A stretch of 64,000 bases of DNA from Rhodopseudomonas palustris (GCF_003591005.1 NZ_QYYD01000004.1:124001-188000), one strand, 5' to 3'. Shown: positions 18,702-28,120, counted from the first letter of the stretch. The notes: generated by a model from the sequence alone, not told the origin. Translations and numbers: made by a program.

Positions 18702-19105
18702 GCCAGCCTGCTGATCCTCGCCGCCGGACCGCGGCGGTCCTGCCGCGTCGGTCCGCCCAAGTCCTCAGTCAGGCAAGGCCGGGCGCGCGCGTACGGAGCT
18801 GGTTAAAGATCCGTCAACGCACAGGCCGTCGCCGCGTCGATCGCGTAGCGGCTTTCGTTTGCGTGCGCGCGACCGCGCTCTGACGAAGCTGCACTAATTG
18901 CAGCATCTTTCCACACATCCAACTGATCACTGCGTTCGCGATCGCGCCAGTTACCTCGTAATTTCACGAGAAGAATGCGTGAATTGATGCCCGTTTCCAT
19001 GCGCTAAAGGGAGCACCTTACCTTTACGCATTCTTAGAGTCTCGCCGTCATGGTTCCGCGGTCGATCAAGAAGATCGTATTTGCGCACCAGGAAGGTAGC
19101 ATCAC
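18702..19105. promoter_or_regulatory. 404-base control region of flagellin gene 1
   Basis: No gene is seen here. It holds a CtrA-like box TTAAAGATCCGTCAA at 18803-18817 (TTAA-N7-TCAA, 7 of 8 key bases). Nearer the gene, AAGAATGCGTGAA at 18971-18983 is repeated inverted at 19023-19035 (12 of 13 matches, 39 bases apart) and could fold as a hairpin in the leader. A ribosome site AGGAAGG precedes the ATG at 19106. I found no sigma-54 or convincing sigma-28 element. Confidence 0.5.
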
Positions 19106-21352
19106 ATGTCAGGAATCGTTCTCTCGAACGCCGTTCGCCAGAATCTCTCTTCGCTTCAGGCCACGGCAGACCTGCTCGCCACCACCCAAAGCCGCCTCTC
19201 GACCGGCAAGAAGGTGAACTCGGCACTCGACAATCCGACCAACTTCTTCACCGCTGCCTCGCTCGACAACCGCGCCAGCGACATCAACAACCTGCTCGAT
19301 GGCATCGGCAATGGTGTGCAGATCTTGCAGGCTGCCAACACCGGCATCACGTCGCTGAGCAAGCTCGTGGACAGCGCCAAGTCGATCGCCAACCAGGCGC
19401 TGCAGACCACCGCTGGCTACACCACCAAGTCCAACGTCTCGACCACCATCAACGGCGCGACTTCGGACGACCTGCGTGGCACCACCAGCTACAGCTCGAC
19501 CTCGGCGCTGAGCAACGTGCTGTACTCGGGCGCGGCTGGCGGCACCACGGCGGCGACTTCGGCCAAGACTCTCGGCGGCGTGGCCGGCTCGCTGGTCGGC
19601 ACCGCGGTCAACGACACTGCGACGTCGCCCGCTGTGATCACTGCCGCGACCAAGCTCAACGACACCGGCGGCGCCAATCCGGCCCTTGGTACGGCGACCG
19701 TTGCCGACGGTGACTCGTTCACCGTGAACGGCAAGACCATCACCTTCAAGGCCGGCGCAGTGCCGACCACGGCTCCCTCCGGAACGTCGATCACCGGCAA
19801 CGTCGTCGTCGACACCACGGGCAATTCGACCATCTATATCGGCGCCAGCACGACCTCCTCGACCGCAACGGTCGGCGACGTGCTGCATGCGATCGATCTC
19901 GCCAGCGGCGTTGCGTACAACAACGCCGGCACCGTGACGGCCAACGCCGGCCAGACGCTGTCCAGCATCACGGCCGGTGCCGTCACGCTGAAGAGCTCGA
20001 CCGGTGCTGACCTGTCGGTCTCCGGCAAGGCCGACCTCCTCAAGTCGTTCGGTCTGACCAGCGCGGTCGGCGGTGGCACCACGACGGTGTCGGCGAACCG
20101 CACCACTGCGGCCTCGACCCTGGGCTCGCTGATCCAGGACAACTCGACGCTGACCGTCGATGGCAAGACCATCACCTTCAAGAATGCCCCGACCCCGGCG
20201 GCCTCCGCGACCCACACCGGCGTGTCCGGTGCGGTCGAGACCGACGGCAAGGGCAACTCGACGGTGTATCTGCAGGCCGCGACCGTCTCCGACGTGTTGA
20301 ACGCGATCGACCTCGCCACCGGTGTGCAGACCGCGACGCTGGACGCGGGCGGCGCCACCTTCGCGGCGGCGACCGGCCAGACCAAGTCGTCGATCAATAC
20401 CTCCGGCGCGCTGAACATCAGCACCGGCAGCAATGCCGATCTGTCGATCACCGCCGGTACCGGCAATGCGCTGTCGGCGCTCGGCCTCAGCGGCAACACC
20501 GGCACCGACCTGTCGTTCACGGCCGCCCGCACCACCAGCGCGGGTAATGTGTCGGGCAAGACCTTGACCTTCTCGTCGTTCAATGGCGGCTCGGCGGTCA
20601 ACGTCACCTTCGGCGACGGCAGCAATGGCACCGTGAAGACCCTGGCGCAGCTCAACACTGCGCTGGCGGCCAACAACATGGTGGCGGCGATCGACAACTC
20701 GACGGGCAAGCTGACGATCTCGACCTCCAACGACTATGCCTCGCACACCATGGGCGGCACGGACGGCGGCGTGATCGGCGGCACGTTGAAGGATACATTG
20801 TCGTTCTCGTCGGCTGCGGCGCCGGTCGCGGACGTCAATGCCCAGACCACCCGTGCGGGCCTGGTCAAGCAGTTCAACGACATCCTGGACCAGATCACCA
20901 CGACGGCTCAGGACGCTTCGTTCAACGGCGTCAACCTGCTCAACGGCGATACGCTGAAGCTGGTCTTCAACGAAACCGGCAAGTCGACGATTTCGATCCA
21001 GGGCGTCACCTTCAACCCGACCGGCCTCGGCCTGTCGAGCCTGACCTCCGGCACCGACTTCATCGACAACACGGCGACCAACGCCGTGCTGGCCAAGCTC
21101 GGCAACGCGACCACCGCGCTGCGCTCGCAGGCGTCGGCCTTCGGTTCGAACCTGTCGATCGTGCAGGCCCGTCAGGACTTCTCGAAGAACCTGATCAACG
21201 TGCTGCAGACCGGCTCGTCCAACCTCACGCTGGCCGACACCAACGAGGAGGCTGCCAACAGCCAGGCACTGTCGACCCGTCAGTCGATCGCGGTGTCCGC
21301 GCTGTCGCTGGCCAACCAGTCGCAGCAGAGCGTGCTGCAGCTGCTGCGCTGA
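19106..21352 (+). CDS. Flagellin 1 (giant, 748 residues)
   Basis: Flagellin builds the filament. The D0/D1 ends are well conserved: the N-terminal helices through about residue 110 (SLQATADLLATTQSRLSTGKK in part, DNPTNFFTA, INNLLDGI) and the C-terminal helix ending LANQSQQSVLQLLR. Between them lie about three beta-rich modules of the Flagellin_IN type, starting near residues 200, 338 and 482, each with a TVNGKTITFK-like strand, a DVLNAIDLA-like helix and a DLSI strand. This makes it far longer than the usual 270-500. It is 80%-like at its ends to flagellin 2 downstream by eye. A strong terminator follows. Confidence 0.95.
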   Translation: MSGIVLSNAVRQNLSSLQATADLLATTQSRLSTGKKVNSALDNPTNFFTAASLDNRASDINNLLDGIGNGVQILQAANTGITSLSKLVDSAKSIANQALQTTAGYTTKSNVSTTINGATSDDLRGTTSYSSTSALSNVLYSGAAGGTTAATSAKTLGGVAGSLVGTAVNDTATSPAVITAATKLNDTGGANPALGTATVADGDSFTVNGKTITFKAGAVPTTAPSGTSITGNVVVDTTGNSTIYIGASTTSSTATVGDVLHAIDLASGVAYNNAGTVTANAGQTLSSITAGAVTLKSSTGADLSVSGKADLLKSFGLTSAVGGGTTTVSANRTTAASTLGSLIQDNSTLTVDGKTITFKNAPTPAASATHTGVSGAVETDGKGNSTVYLQAATVSDVLNAIDLATGVQTATLDAGGATFAAATGQTKSSINTSGALNISTGSNADLSITAGTGNALSALGLSGNTGTDLSFTAARTTSAGNVSGKTLTFSSFNGGSAVNVTFGDGSNGTVKTLAQLNTALAANNMVAAIDNSTGKLTISTSNDYASHTMGGTDGGVIGGTLKDTLSFSSAAAPVADVNAQTTRAGLVKQFNDILDQITTTAQDASFNGVNLLNGDTLKLVFNETGKSTISIQGVTFNPTGLGLSSLTSGTDFIDNTATNAVLAKLGNATTALRSQASAFGSNLSIVQARQDFSKNLINVLQTGSSNLTLADTNEEAANSQALSTRQSIAVSALSLANQSQQSVLQLLR

Positions 21353-21382
21353 TCCGCGGCGATCGTCGCAGCAAACGTCATC

Positions 21383-21415
21383 GGACGGCGGGGGAAACCC
21401 CGCCGTCCTTTTTTT
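21383..21415 (+). terminator. Rho-independent terminator after flagellin 1
   Basis: An 11-base-pair stem (21383-21393 with 21398-21408), loop GAAA, followed by seven T. It separates transcription of the two flagellin genes. Confidence 0.93.
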
Positions 21416-21755
21416 GATTCGCAGCGGCCGGATGGGGTGGGAGCGAGCCAGAAGCTCCGTTCGTCTCATATCGTCGGGCGGTTCGAGATGTTGATTTTTC
21501 GAGTGAATTTCCCGCGGACAGCGCCTTAAGGCGCTGTTAACCATATTTTAAAGTGCGCGCGCCATAGTACCGATGCTCAGGAAGAAGGTTGGCCGAGAAC
21601 GGCCGCGTTGATCCGGACCGCATGCGAGTGCGACCGAGGTCCCTCTCCAGAACAGGCGTCTAAACACAACCGGCAAACGTCGCGGCAGAGCCGAGGCGCG
21701 AGCAGCAGCGCACGACCGAAGTCGTCGCCCAGCGCGGATCAGGAAGGTTTGCACC
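21416..21755. promoter_or_regulatory. Control region of flagellin gene 2 with overlapping CtrA boxes
   Basis: No gene is seen here. Three TTAA tetramers at 21526, 21537 and 21548 are spaced exactly 11 bases apart, making two overlapping TTAA-N7-TTAA boxes. The first lies in a perfect 20-base palindrome, ACAGCGCCTTAAGGCGCTGT (21518-21537). A CCGGCAAACGTCGC half-site (21670) resembles the flagellar enhancer motif. The ribosome site CAGGAAGGT is shared with flagellin 1. Confidence 0.7.
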
Positions 21756-24422
21756 ATGTCTGACGTGGTTCTCTCGGCATCAGTTCGCCAGAATCTGCTA
21801 TCGTTGCAATCGACTGCAGAACTGCTGTCGACCACCCAGAACCGGCTGGCGAGCGGCAAGAAGGTCAACACCGCCCTCGACAATCCGACCAATTTCTTCA
21901 CCGCGGCAGGGCTCGACAGCCGGGCCAGCGACATCAACAACCTGCTCGACGGCATCAGCAACGGTGTCCAGATCCTGCAGGCCGCCAACACCGGCATCAC
22001 CTCGCTGAACAAGCTGATCGACACCGCCAAGTCGATCGCCAACCAGGCGCTGCAGTCGAACGTCGGCTATTCGACAAAGTCCAACGTGTCGGCGACCATC
22101 GCGGGCGCGACACCGGACGATCTGCGCGGCACCCAGACCTTCGCCAGCGCGACCGCGACCAGCAGCGTGGTCAATAACGGCAACGCTGGCGGCACCACGC
22201 CCGTCGCGCTCGGCAGCACGCTCGGCGGCGGCGTCGGCAGCGTCGTGGGCAGCGCGACGATTACCAAGGCGATTGCGGCCGACAACTCGGCCACGGGGAC
22301 GGCGCTCCACGTCGGCACCGCCAGCGCGCTGGCCGATGGCAACACGCTGATCAGCGCCCTGACCAGCGGTCTGACGACCGCCGCGACCGGCCCGCAGGCC
22401 GGCGATGTGATCGTCGTCAACGGCAAGACCATCACCTTCACCACCACGGGCTCGCAGGCCAACGACGGCAATGGCAACTACACGCTCGGCATCAATCAGC
22501 CGATCAGTGCATTGCTGGCCACCATCGACTCGATCAATGGCAACACCAGCAATCCGTCGGTCGTCGACGCCAACGGCCGGCTCGAACTGCACACCGGCAC
22601 CAACCGGGCGCTGTCGGTGACCGACACGACGGGCGGCCTCGTGATGGCAAAGCTGAATCTCAGCCCGACCGTCAACGTCGCGCTCAACACCGGAGCGACC
22701 AACCCGATCACCGCCACGACCAAGCTGTTCAACACGGTCGGCGGTCTGCAGACAGGCGCCATCGCCGACGGCACGACGCTGACGGTGAACGGCAAATCGA
22801 TCGTGTTCAAGGCGAGCGATCCGCCGAACGCGGCAGGGTTGCTGGCCGGCTCGGGCGTGCTCGGCAACATCGTCACCGATACGTCGGGCAACTCGACGAT
22901 CTACATGGGGACGAGCAGCGCCTACACTTCGGCCACGGTCGGCGATGTGCTCACCGCGATCGATCTGGCGAGCGGCGTCAAGACCGCCACGATCGCCGGC
23001 GGTGTCGCGACCTTCGCGACCAACGGGACGCCTTCACAGATTTCGGCCGGCGGCACCGTGACGTTGCAAACGTCCACGGGCGCCGATCTCAGCGTCACCG
23101 GCCCGGCAGACTTTCTCAACACGCTGAAATTGACCGGTTCGACCGGGCCGGGACCGGCAACGGTTACCGCTAATCGAACCACCAGCGCGGCCACCATCGG
23201 GACGCTGATCGAGGACGGCGCGACGTTGAACGTCAACGGCAAGACCGTCACCTTCAAGAACGCGCCGGTGCCTGCCGCATCCGCCACGCACCCCGGCGTG
23301 ACCGGTCGTGTCGAGACCGACGGTCTCGGCAATTCCACCGTGTACCTGCAGGGCGGCACGATGGCCGATGTGCTGACCGCGATCGACCTTGCGACGGGCG
23401 TGCAGATCGCCAAGCTGAACCCGGGCGGCGCGACGCTGTCGACCCAGCCCAACGCCGCAAGCTCCTCGCTGGCGAGTGGTGCTTTGAAGATCTCGACCGG
23501 CAGCGCTTCGGACCTGACGATCAGCGGCACCGGCAACGCCCTGGTGGCGCTCGGCCTCGCCGGCAACACCGGCACCTCGACCGAGTTCAAGGCCTCCCGC
23601 GCCTCCGGCAGCGGTGGCGTCTCCGGCAAGAGCCTGACCTTCACGTCGTTCAAGGGCGGCACGCCGGTCAATGTCATCTTCGGAGACGGCACTGGCGGCA
23701 CCGTGAAGACGCTGGCGCAGCTCAACAACAAGCTCGCGACCAACAACATGATCGCGCAGATCGACGCCAATGGCCTGCTGACCATCTCGTCGAACAATGA
23801 CTACGCCTCGGCGACGCTGGGTTCGGTCGCGGACGGCGGCACCGTCGGCGGCACCATCACGGCAGCACTGACCTTCAGCACGCCGAACCCGCCGGTGGCG
23901 GATATCACCTCGCAGATGGCGCGCGCCAAGCTGGTCGAGCAATACAACAACGTCATTCAGCAGATCACCACCACGTCGCAGGACGCGTCGTTCAACGGCG
24001 TCAATCTGCTCAATGGCGACACGCTGAAGCTGGTGTTCAACGAAACCGGCAAGTCGACGCTGAACATCGTCGGCACCGCGCTCAGCCCCGCGGCGCTCGG
24101 CCTTCCGACACTGGTGTCCGGCGTCGACTTCATCGACAACGCCGCGACCAACAGGACGCTGACCGCGCTCAACACCGCGTCGACCACGCTGCGTTCGCAG
24201 GCGTCGTCGTACGGCTCGAACCTGTCGATCGTGCAGATCCGCCAGGACTTCGCCAAGAACCTGATCAACGTGCTGCAGACCGGCTCGTCGAACCTGACGC
24301 TCGCCGACACCAACGAAGAAGCCGCCAACAGCCAGGCGCTGTCGACGCGCCAGTCGATCGCGGTCTCGGCACTGTCGCTTGCCAACCAGTCGCAGCAGAG
24401 CGTGCTGCAGCTGCTGCGCTAA
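21756..24422 (+). CDS. Flagellin 2 (giant, 888 residues)
   Basis: Same D0/D1 ends as flagellin 1 (N-terminus MSDVVLSASVRQNLLSLQ, identical C-terminal LANQSQQSVLQLLR). The centre holds about four Flagellin_IN-like modules, starting near residues 215, 335, 481 and 622. The last two align with the last two of flagellin 1. The length difference of 140 residues equals about one module, so the pair probably differ by a module gain or loss. It is followed by flbT after 205 bases. The outer surface of the filament would be made of these repeated domains. Confidence 0.95.
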   Translation: MSDVVLSASVRQNLLSLQSTAELLSTTQNRLASGKKVNTALDNPTNFFTAAGLDSRASDINNLLDGISNGVQILQAANTGITSLNKLIDTAKSIANQALQSNVGYSTKSNVSATIAGATPDDLRGTQTFASATATSSVVNNGNAGGTTPVALGSTLGGGVGSVVGSATITKAIAADNSATGTALHVGTASALADGNTLISALTSGLTTAATGPQAGDVIVVNGKTITFTTTGSQANDGNGNYTLGINQPISALLATIDSINGNTSNPSVVDANGRLELHTGTNRALSVTDTTGGLVMAKLNLSPTVNVALNTGATNPITATTKLFNTVGGLQTGAIADGTTLTVNGKSIVFKASDPPNAAGLLAGSGVLGNIVTDTSGNSTIYMGTSSAYTSATVGDVLTAIDLASGVKTATIAGGVATFATNGTPSQISAGGTVTLQTSTGADLSVTGPADFLNTLKLTGSTGPGPATVTANRTTSAATIGTLIEDGATLNVNGKTVTFKNAPVPAASATHPGVTGRVETDGLGNSTVYLQGGTMADVLTAIDLATGVQIAKLNPGGATLSTQPNAASSSLASGALKISTGSASDLTISGTGNALVALGLAGNTGTSTEFKASRASGSGGVSGKSLTFTSFKGGTPVNVIFGDGTGGTVKTLAQLNNKLATNNMIAQIDANGLLTISSNNDYASATLGSVADGGTVGGTITAALTFSTPNPPVADITSQMARAKLVEQYNNVIQQITTTSQDASFNGVNLLNGDTLKLVFNETGKSTLNIVGTALSPAALGLPTLVSGVDFIDNAATNRTLTALNTASTTLRSQASSYGSNLSIVQIRQDFAKNLINVLQTGSSNLTLADTNEEAANSQALSTRQSIAVSALSLANQSQQSVLQLLR

Positions 24423-24627
24423 GCGCTCCAACAACGACGCGGGCGCGCCGCGGGGCGCCCCCGCATCGCGGCGATCCCGCCGGCAACGCCGGTGGTCTTC
24501 ATCCTCCAACACGTGGCATTGGATCGAGGCGCGCAGCTGGCGCATAACAGCGGCGTCGTCCGGTTGATCGATTCGTCGGCGGGTCGCGGAGGCAGCGGTC
24601 GACGGATCGCAATCAGAGGAAAACACC

Positions 24628-25008
24628 ATGCCATTGCGAGTCGAATTGAAGCCGTTCGAGCGGATCGTGATCGGGCAGAGCGTGATCACCAATTCCGACT
24701 CGCGCACCACCTTCCTGATCGACGGCGACGCGCCGATCATGCGCGAGAAGGACATCCTCACTGCCGAGAGCGCAAACACGCCGGTGAAGCGCGTCTATCT
24801 CTGCGTGCAGATGATGTATCTGCAGAACGATATCCCTGCTTATCAGGATTTGTATCTCGGCTTCATCAAAGAGCTGCTCGAAGCGGTGCCCAGCTTTCGC
24901 GAGCCGATCGAGTCGACGAGTAATCTAATTTTAAGCGGCCAGCTCTACAAAGCACTGCGGGAGTTGCGGCCTCTCATCAAGCGTGAAGAAGAATTGCTGC
25001 AGAGGTAG
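24628..25008 (+). CDS. flbT: Flagellar biosynthesis repressor FlbT
   Basis: FlbT is a post-transcriptional regulator of flagellin; in Caulobacter it acts on the 5' leader of flagellin mRNA. The 126-residue protein begins with the family pattern MPLRVELKPFERIVIGQSVI and contains ILTAE and YLCVQMMYL. Length is normal. AGAGGAAA precedes the ATG. It is 2 bases from flaF, so the two are co-translated, and it follows the flagellin genes it is expected to control. Confidence 0.95.
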   Translation: MPLRVELKPFERIVIGQSVITNSDSRTTFLIDGDAPIMREKDILTAESANTPVKRVYLCVQMMYLQNDIPAYQDLYLGFIKELLEAVPSFREPIESTSNLILSGQLYKALRELRPLIKREEELLQR

Positions 25009-25010
25009 TC

Positions 25011-25379
25011 ATGTCGAGTGCTGCTCAAGCGTATGCCCGGACCGCGCAACGGACGGCTTCTCCGCGAGAGATCGAAGCCCAAGCGCTGCTCAAGGCCGCC
25101 CGGCAGCTTCAGGACGTCGTCACCAACTGGAACGAGCGCGGTCCTATCGGCCTGAACGACGCGCTGATGTTCAATCGCAAGCTGTGGTCGCTGTTCGTCA
25201 GCGATGCGCTGCGTGACGACAGCCCGCAGACGCTGGAGATCAGGCAGAACATCGCCAACATCGGAGTGTTCGTTCTCAGCCAGTCGGCAGCGTTGCAGAT
25301 GGCGCCGCAACTCGAGCCGCTCAGCGCGCTGATCGAGATCAACCGCAACATCGCCGCGGGTCTCAGCGGCCGCGCCTAG
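25011..25379 (+). CDS. flaF: Flagellar biosynthesis regulator FlaF
   Basis: 122-residue FlaF family protein. The family features seen are AYARTAQRT near the start, REIEAQALLKAARQL, NRKLWSLF and VLSQSAALQ. FlaF is needed for flagellin production and works against or together with FlbT in Caulobacter and rhizobia. Only 2 bases separate it from flbT. The gene to its right is convergent. Confidence 0.95.
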   Translation: MSSAAQAYARTAQRTASPREIEAQALLKAARQLQDVVTNWNERGPIGLNDALMFNRKLWSLFVSDALRDDSPQTLEIRQNIANIGVFVLSQSAALQMAPQLEPLSALIEINRNIAAGLSGRA

Positions 25380-25468
25380 CCGGTCGCGCGAAACCGCGCG
25401 TCTCGAGCCATGACGCGAGGGCGGTGCCCAGCGGCAAGCGGGGGCCTCCTGCCGTCGGCAAATGCGGC

Positions 25469-25849
25469 TCAGGCCGTTCGATCCGTGGGCATCGGACCGG
25501 CGCGCTGCTGAAGTCTTGACTGATCCTGCTCGCGGAAATAGGCGCGTGCTTTGAGCTGCCAGGATTCCGGATACTGATTGATCACCTCGGCGGTCGATTC
25601 ATCGACCGAAACGTAGACCATCGCGGCCGACGCCTGATCGAAGATGACCTGACGCATGACGATGTCGGCACCGACTTTGGCCGCGTTGCTGGCGACCGCA
25701 TTGCCGGCAGCGCCGTTCGCCGCTGCGGAGACGCTCTGCGGCGCAGGCAATTCCGTGGGTATCGCGGATTGGACCGCTTCAGGTTGCGGCTTCACCACCG
25801 GTGGTATCACCAGTTGGCCCACCGGCTTCACGGTGAAGTCGAAACTCAT
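25469..25849 (-). CDS. FlaG-like protein
   Basis: 126 residues. A Pro/Ala-rich N-terminal half is followed by a compact domain (VIFDQASAAMVYVSVDE, then EVINQYPESWQLKARAYF) that fits the FlaG pattern of hydrophobic strand plus EVI.Q.P. FlaG proteins affect filament length. Strong AGGAGG ribosome site. A flagellar-type motif lies about 40 bases upstream (25887). The match is by eye and the family is loose. Confidence 0.5.
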   Translation of the reverse strand: MSFDFTVKPVGQLVIPPVVKPQPEAVQSAIPTELPAPQSVSAAANGAAGNAVASNAAKVGADIVMRQVIFDQASAAMVYVSVDESTAEVINQYPESWQLKARAYFREQDQSRLQQRAGPMPTDRTA

Positions 25850-25886
25850 GGCAGCCTCCTGGCTCCATCAAGGTCTGTTCCCCCCG

Positions 25887-25902
25887 CCCGGCAAAATGCT
25901 GC
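25887..25902. promoter_or_regulatory. FlbD/ftr-like motif before the FlaG-like gene
   Basis: CCCGGCAAAATGCTGC shares the CCGGCAAA core seen upstream of flgE, flgI, flgF and flgB. No sigma-54 promoter is visible between it and the gene, so its role here is uncertain. Confidence 0.35.
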
Positions 25903-26090
25903 ACAGAACTTCTAAAACAGTCGCTGATGTCGGCAGGCGGATTTGAGTCGAGTTGGAGCAATTCCGCGGAGGCCGCACCGGCATTGGCGGGCACGAGAAC
26001 TATCTCAGCAAAGTTATCGAGCACAGATCCCGCCTCACTGCTGACGGGGTGCGCAGGCAACCAGTCCTCACGGCTTATCCTAAATGAAAA

Positions 26091-26111
26091 TGGCCGGGAC
26101 GAGCCCGGCCA
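26091..26111 (-). terminator. Terminator of the flgI-flgJ-flgN operon
   Basis: TGGCCGGG and CCCGGCCA form an 8-base-pair stem with loop ACGAG. On the minus strand it is followed by TTTTCATTT, just past the end of the flgN-like gene. Confidence 0.7.
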
Positions 26112-26139
26112 ATCAAGAATCTGCAGAGAGGGCGCTCGG

Positions 26140-26625
26140 CTACAGCGACCGACTGACGGCGATCGGCGTCAGGTTGCGCGGCCCGGGGGCGGCGCGGCGG
26201 CCGGCGGCGGTGTAGGTCTGCGGGATATTGCGCTTCTGCACCTCGGCGTTGACGCCGCGGACGATGCCCTCGGACACCGCGTGGGCGGTTGCCAGCACGG
26301 TCAAATTGACCTGCAGCATGGCGCGAAACACCTCGTGGTGGCGATGCAGGGCGCCGATCAGATCGGGAGTGGCCTTGGCCATATAGGGCTGGCTGGCGCG
26401 CACCAGCGTGATCGCGGCGATGTAGCGCTTGGTGAGGTCGCTCTTCTGCGGCTCCAGCTTGATCGCGTCCGGGATCTTGCCGGCGCGGACCAGTTCGGTC
26501 TCCCGCTCAATCAGCGCCAGCAGATCGTTCATGATCTCGGTCAGCGCGTTGGCGAGCTGGCGGGCGTCGATTGGGGAAGCGACGGATGGGGCCGGGGCGG
26601 GCGCCGGCTGGCGTTGCATCTGCAT
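26140..26625 (-). CDS. FlgN-like flagellar protein
   Basis: 161 residues from the ATG at 26625, which has AAGGA at good distance. Helical throughout, with ALTEIMNDLLALIERETELVRAGK near residues 25-50, the pattern of FlgN-type chaperones that guard FlgK and FlgL before export. It is the last gene of the flgI operon, 33 bases after the flgJ-like gene, followed by a terminator. Assigned by helix pattern and position; sequence similarity to enteric FlgN is low. Confidence 0.55.
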   Translation of the reverse strand: MQMQRQPAPAPAPSVASPIDARQLANALTEIMNDLLALIERETELVRAGKIPDAIKLEPQKSDLTKRYIAAITLVRASQPYMAKATPDLIGALHRHHEVFRAMLQVNLTVLATAHAVSEGIVRGVNAEVQKRNIPQTYTAAGRRAAPGPRNLTPIAVSRSL

Positions 26626-26657
26626 CTGGCGTCGTCCTTGCTGCTCAGGCCTTGTTC

Positions 26658-26999
26658 TCAAGCCTTGGCGTTGGCCTGCTGAAGAATGAGGGTGCGGAAC
26701 ACATCGCTGGCAATTCCGACGCCGCCAGCCTTCGCCACGGTCTGCGAATATTGTTCCGTCAACATCGATCGCCACACTCCGGTTCCCACCGTGTCGCCAA
26801 ATGGCCCTTCGCCTTTCAGGCCGGTGGTCATCTGCGAGAACATCGAGTTGAGAAACATCGCTTCGAAATCGCGGGCGGAGTTGCGGGCCTTGGTCTGGGT
26901 CTCCGGCGAGACCTTGGCGAGCGCCGCGGTCAGATCGTAATCCGGCCGGCCGTTGCGGGTCGGGGCGGTGGTCGGGTAACTGACCGGCACGATCGACAT
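26658..26999 (-). CDS. flgJ: Rod-binding protein, FlgJ N-domain type
   Basis: 113 residues containing the rod-binding domain (ARDFEAMFLNSMFSQM, then GVGIASDVFRTLI). The muramidase domain fused in enteric FlgJ is absent, as is usual in alphaproteobacteria, so a separate lytic enzyme is presumably used. Its ATG overlaps the flgI stop (TGATG), showing translational coupling. The GTG at 27002 is a weaker alternative. Confidence 0.85.
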   Translation of the reverse strand: MSIVPVSYPTTAPTRNGRPDYDLTAALAKVSPETQTKARNSARDFEAMFLNSMFSQMTTGLKGEGPFGDTVGTGVWRSMLTEQYSQTVAKAGGVGIASDVFRTLILQQANAKA

Positions 27000-28120
27000 C
27001 ACATCACCTCGATGTCGGCTTCGATGGCGCCCGCAGCCTTGATGGCCTGCAGGATGCCGATCAGATCGCGCGGGCCGATGCCGAGGCCGTTAAGGCCGTC
27101 GACCAGCTGCTGCAGCGACACGCCGTCCTTGACCAGCGCCAGCTTCCTGCCGTCCTCAGTGACGCCGACCCGCGTGTTCGGTGTCACCACGGTGCGGCCG
27201 CGGGACAGCGGATTGGGCTGGCTGACCTGCGGGCTTTCGGAGATCGACACCGTCAGATTGCCCTGCGCCACCGCCACCGTGGCAACTCGGACGTCGCGGC
27301 CCATCACGATGATGCCGCTGCGCTCGTCGATGATGATTTTTGCGGCCTGATCGGGCTCGACCTGCAGCTGCTCGATCTCGGTGACGAAGGCGACCGCATT
27401 GCCCTTGAACTCGGCCGGAATCGACAGCTGCACGGTCGAGGGGTCGATCGGCTCGGCGCTCTTGGTGCCGAGGAAATCGTTGACCGCCGCGGCGATGCGC
27501 TTGGCGGTGGTGAAATCGGCATTGCGCAGCGCCAGCCGCACCATCGGCAGCCGGTTCAGGGCAAATTCGATCTCGCGCTCGATGATGGCGCCGTTGGCGA
27601 TGCGGCCGACAGTGGGGACGCCGCGGGTGATCTTGGCGGCGTCGCCCTCGGCCTGAAAGCCGCCGATCGCCAGCGAGCCCTGCGCCACCGCGTAGACATT
27701 GCCGTCGGCACCGAGCAGCGGCGTGACCAGCAGGGTACCGCCCTGCAGGTTCTTGGCGTCGCCGAGCGCAGAGACGGTGACGTCCATCCGGGTGCCCTGG
27801 GTGGCGAAGGCGGGCAGGTTGCCGGTCACCATAACGGCGGCGACGTTACCGGTGCGGATGGTCGCGCCCCGGATATTGACGCCCATCCGCTCCAGCATCG
27901 CCTGCAGCGACTGCTTGGTGAACGGGATGTTGTTGAGGGTATCGCCCGTGCCGTTGAGGCCGACCACGAGGCCATAGCCGATCAGCTGGTTCTGCCGGAC
28001 GCCCTCGACATTGGCCAGGTCCTTGATCCGCGACGTCGCGCCGGCGGTCACACCCGACAGCATCAGCGCCGACAGGACGACTGCGGCCAGCTTCAGGATC
28101 GAGGTCGAAACGCTCGGCAT
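26999..28120 (-). CDS. flgI: Flagellar P-ring protein FlgI
   Basis: FlgI forms the periplasmic P ring around the rod. The 373-residue precursor has a signal peptide (STSILKLAAVVLSALMLSGVTAGA in outline) and the family motifs SRIKDLANVEGVR, NQLIGYGLVVGLNGTGD and a C-terminal LQQLVDGLNGLG. The start at 28120 is chosen because GGGAG lies 7 bases upstream; an earlier ATG at 28180 would add 20 residues and spoil the signal peptide. It heads flgI-flgJ-flgN and is divergent from fliX. Confidence 0.96.
   Translation of the reverse strand: MPSVSTSILKLAAVVLSALMLSGVTAGATSRIKDLANVEGVRQNQLIGYGLVVGLNGTGDTLNNIPFTKQSLQAMLERMGVNIRGATIRTGNVAAVMVTGNLPAFATQGTRMDVTVSALGDAKNLQGGTLLVTPLLGADGNVYAVAQGSLAIGGFQAEGDAAKITRGVPTVGRIANGAIIEREIEFALNRLPMVRLALRNADFTTAKRIAAAVNDFLGTKSAEPIDPSTVQLSIPAEFKGNAVAFVTEIEQLQVEPDQAAKIIIDERSGIIVMGRDVRVATVAVAQGNLTVSISESPQVSQPNPLSRGRTVVTPNTRVGVTEDGRKLALVKDGVSLQQLVDGLNGLGIGPRDLIGILQAIKAAGAIEADIEVM

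Noticed and set aside
18804-18832. Possible sigma-28 promoter (TAAA with GCCGTCGC) before flagellin 1
   Set aside because: Spacing of 17 instead of about 15 and a poor -10 match; the same bases fit a CtrA-like box better.
19109-21544. 811-codon minus-strand frame across flagellin 1
   Set aside because: Arg/Gly/Val-rich translation without domain, antisense to a certain flagellin gene.
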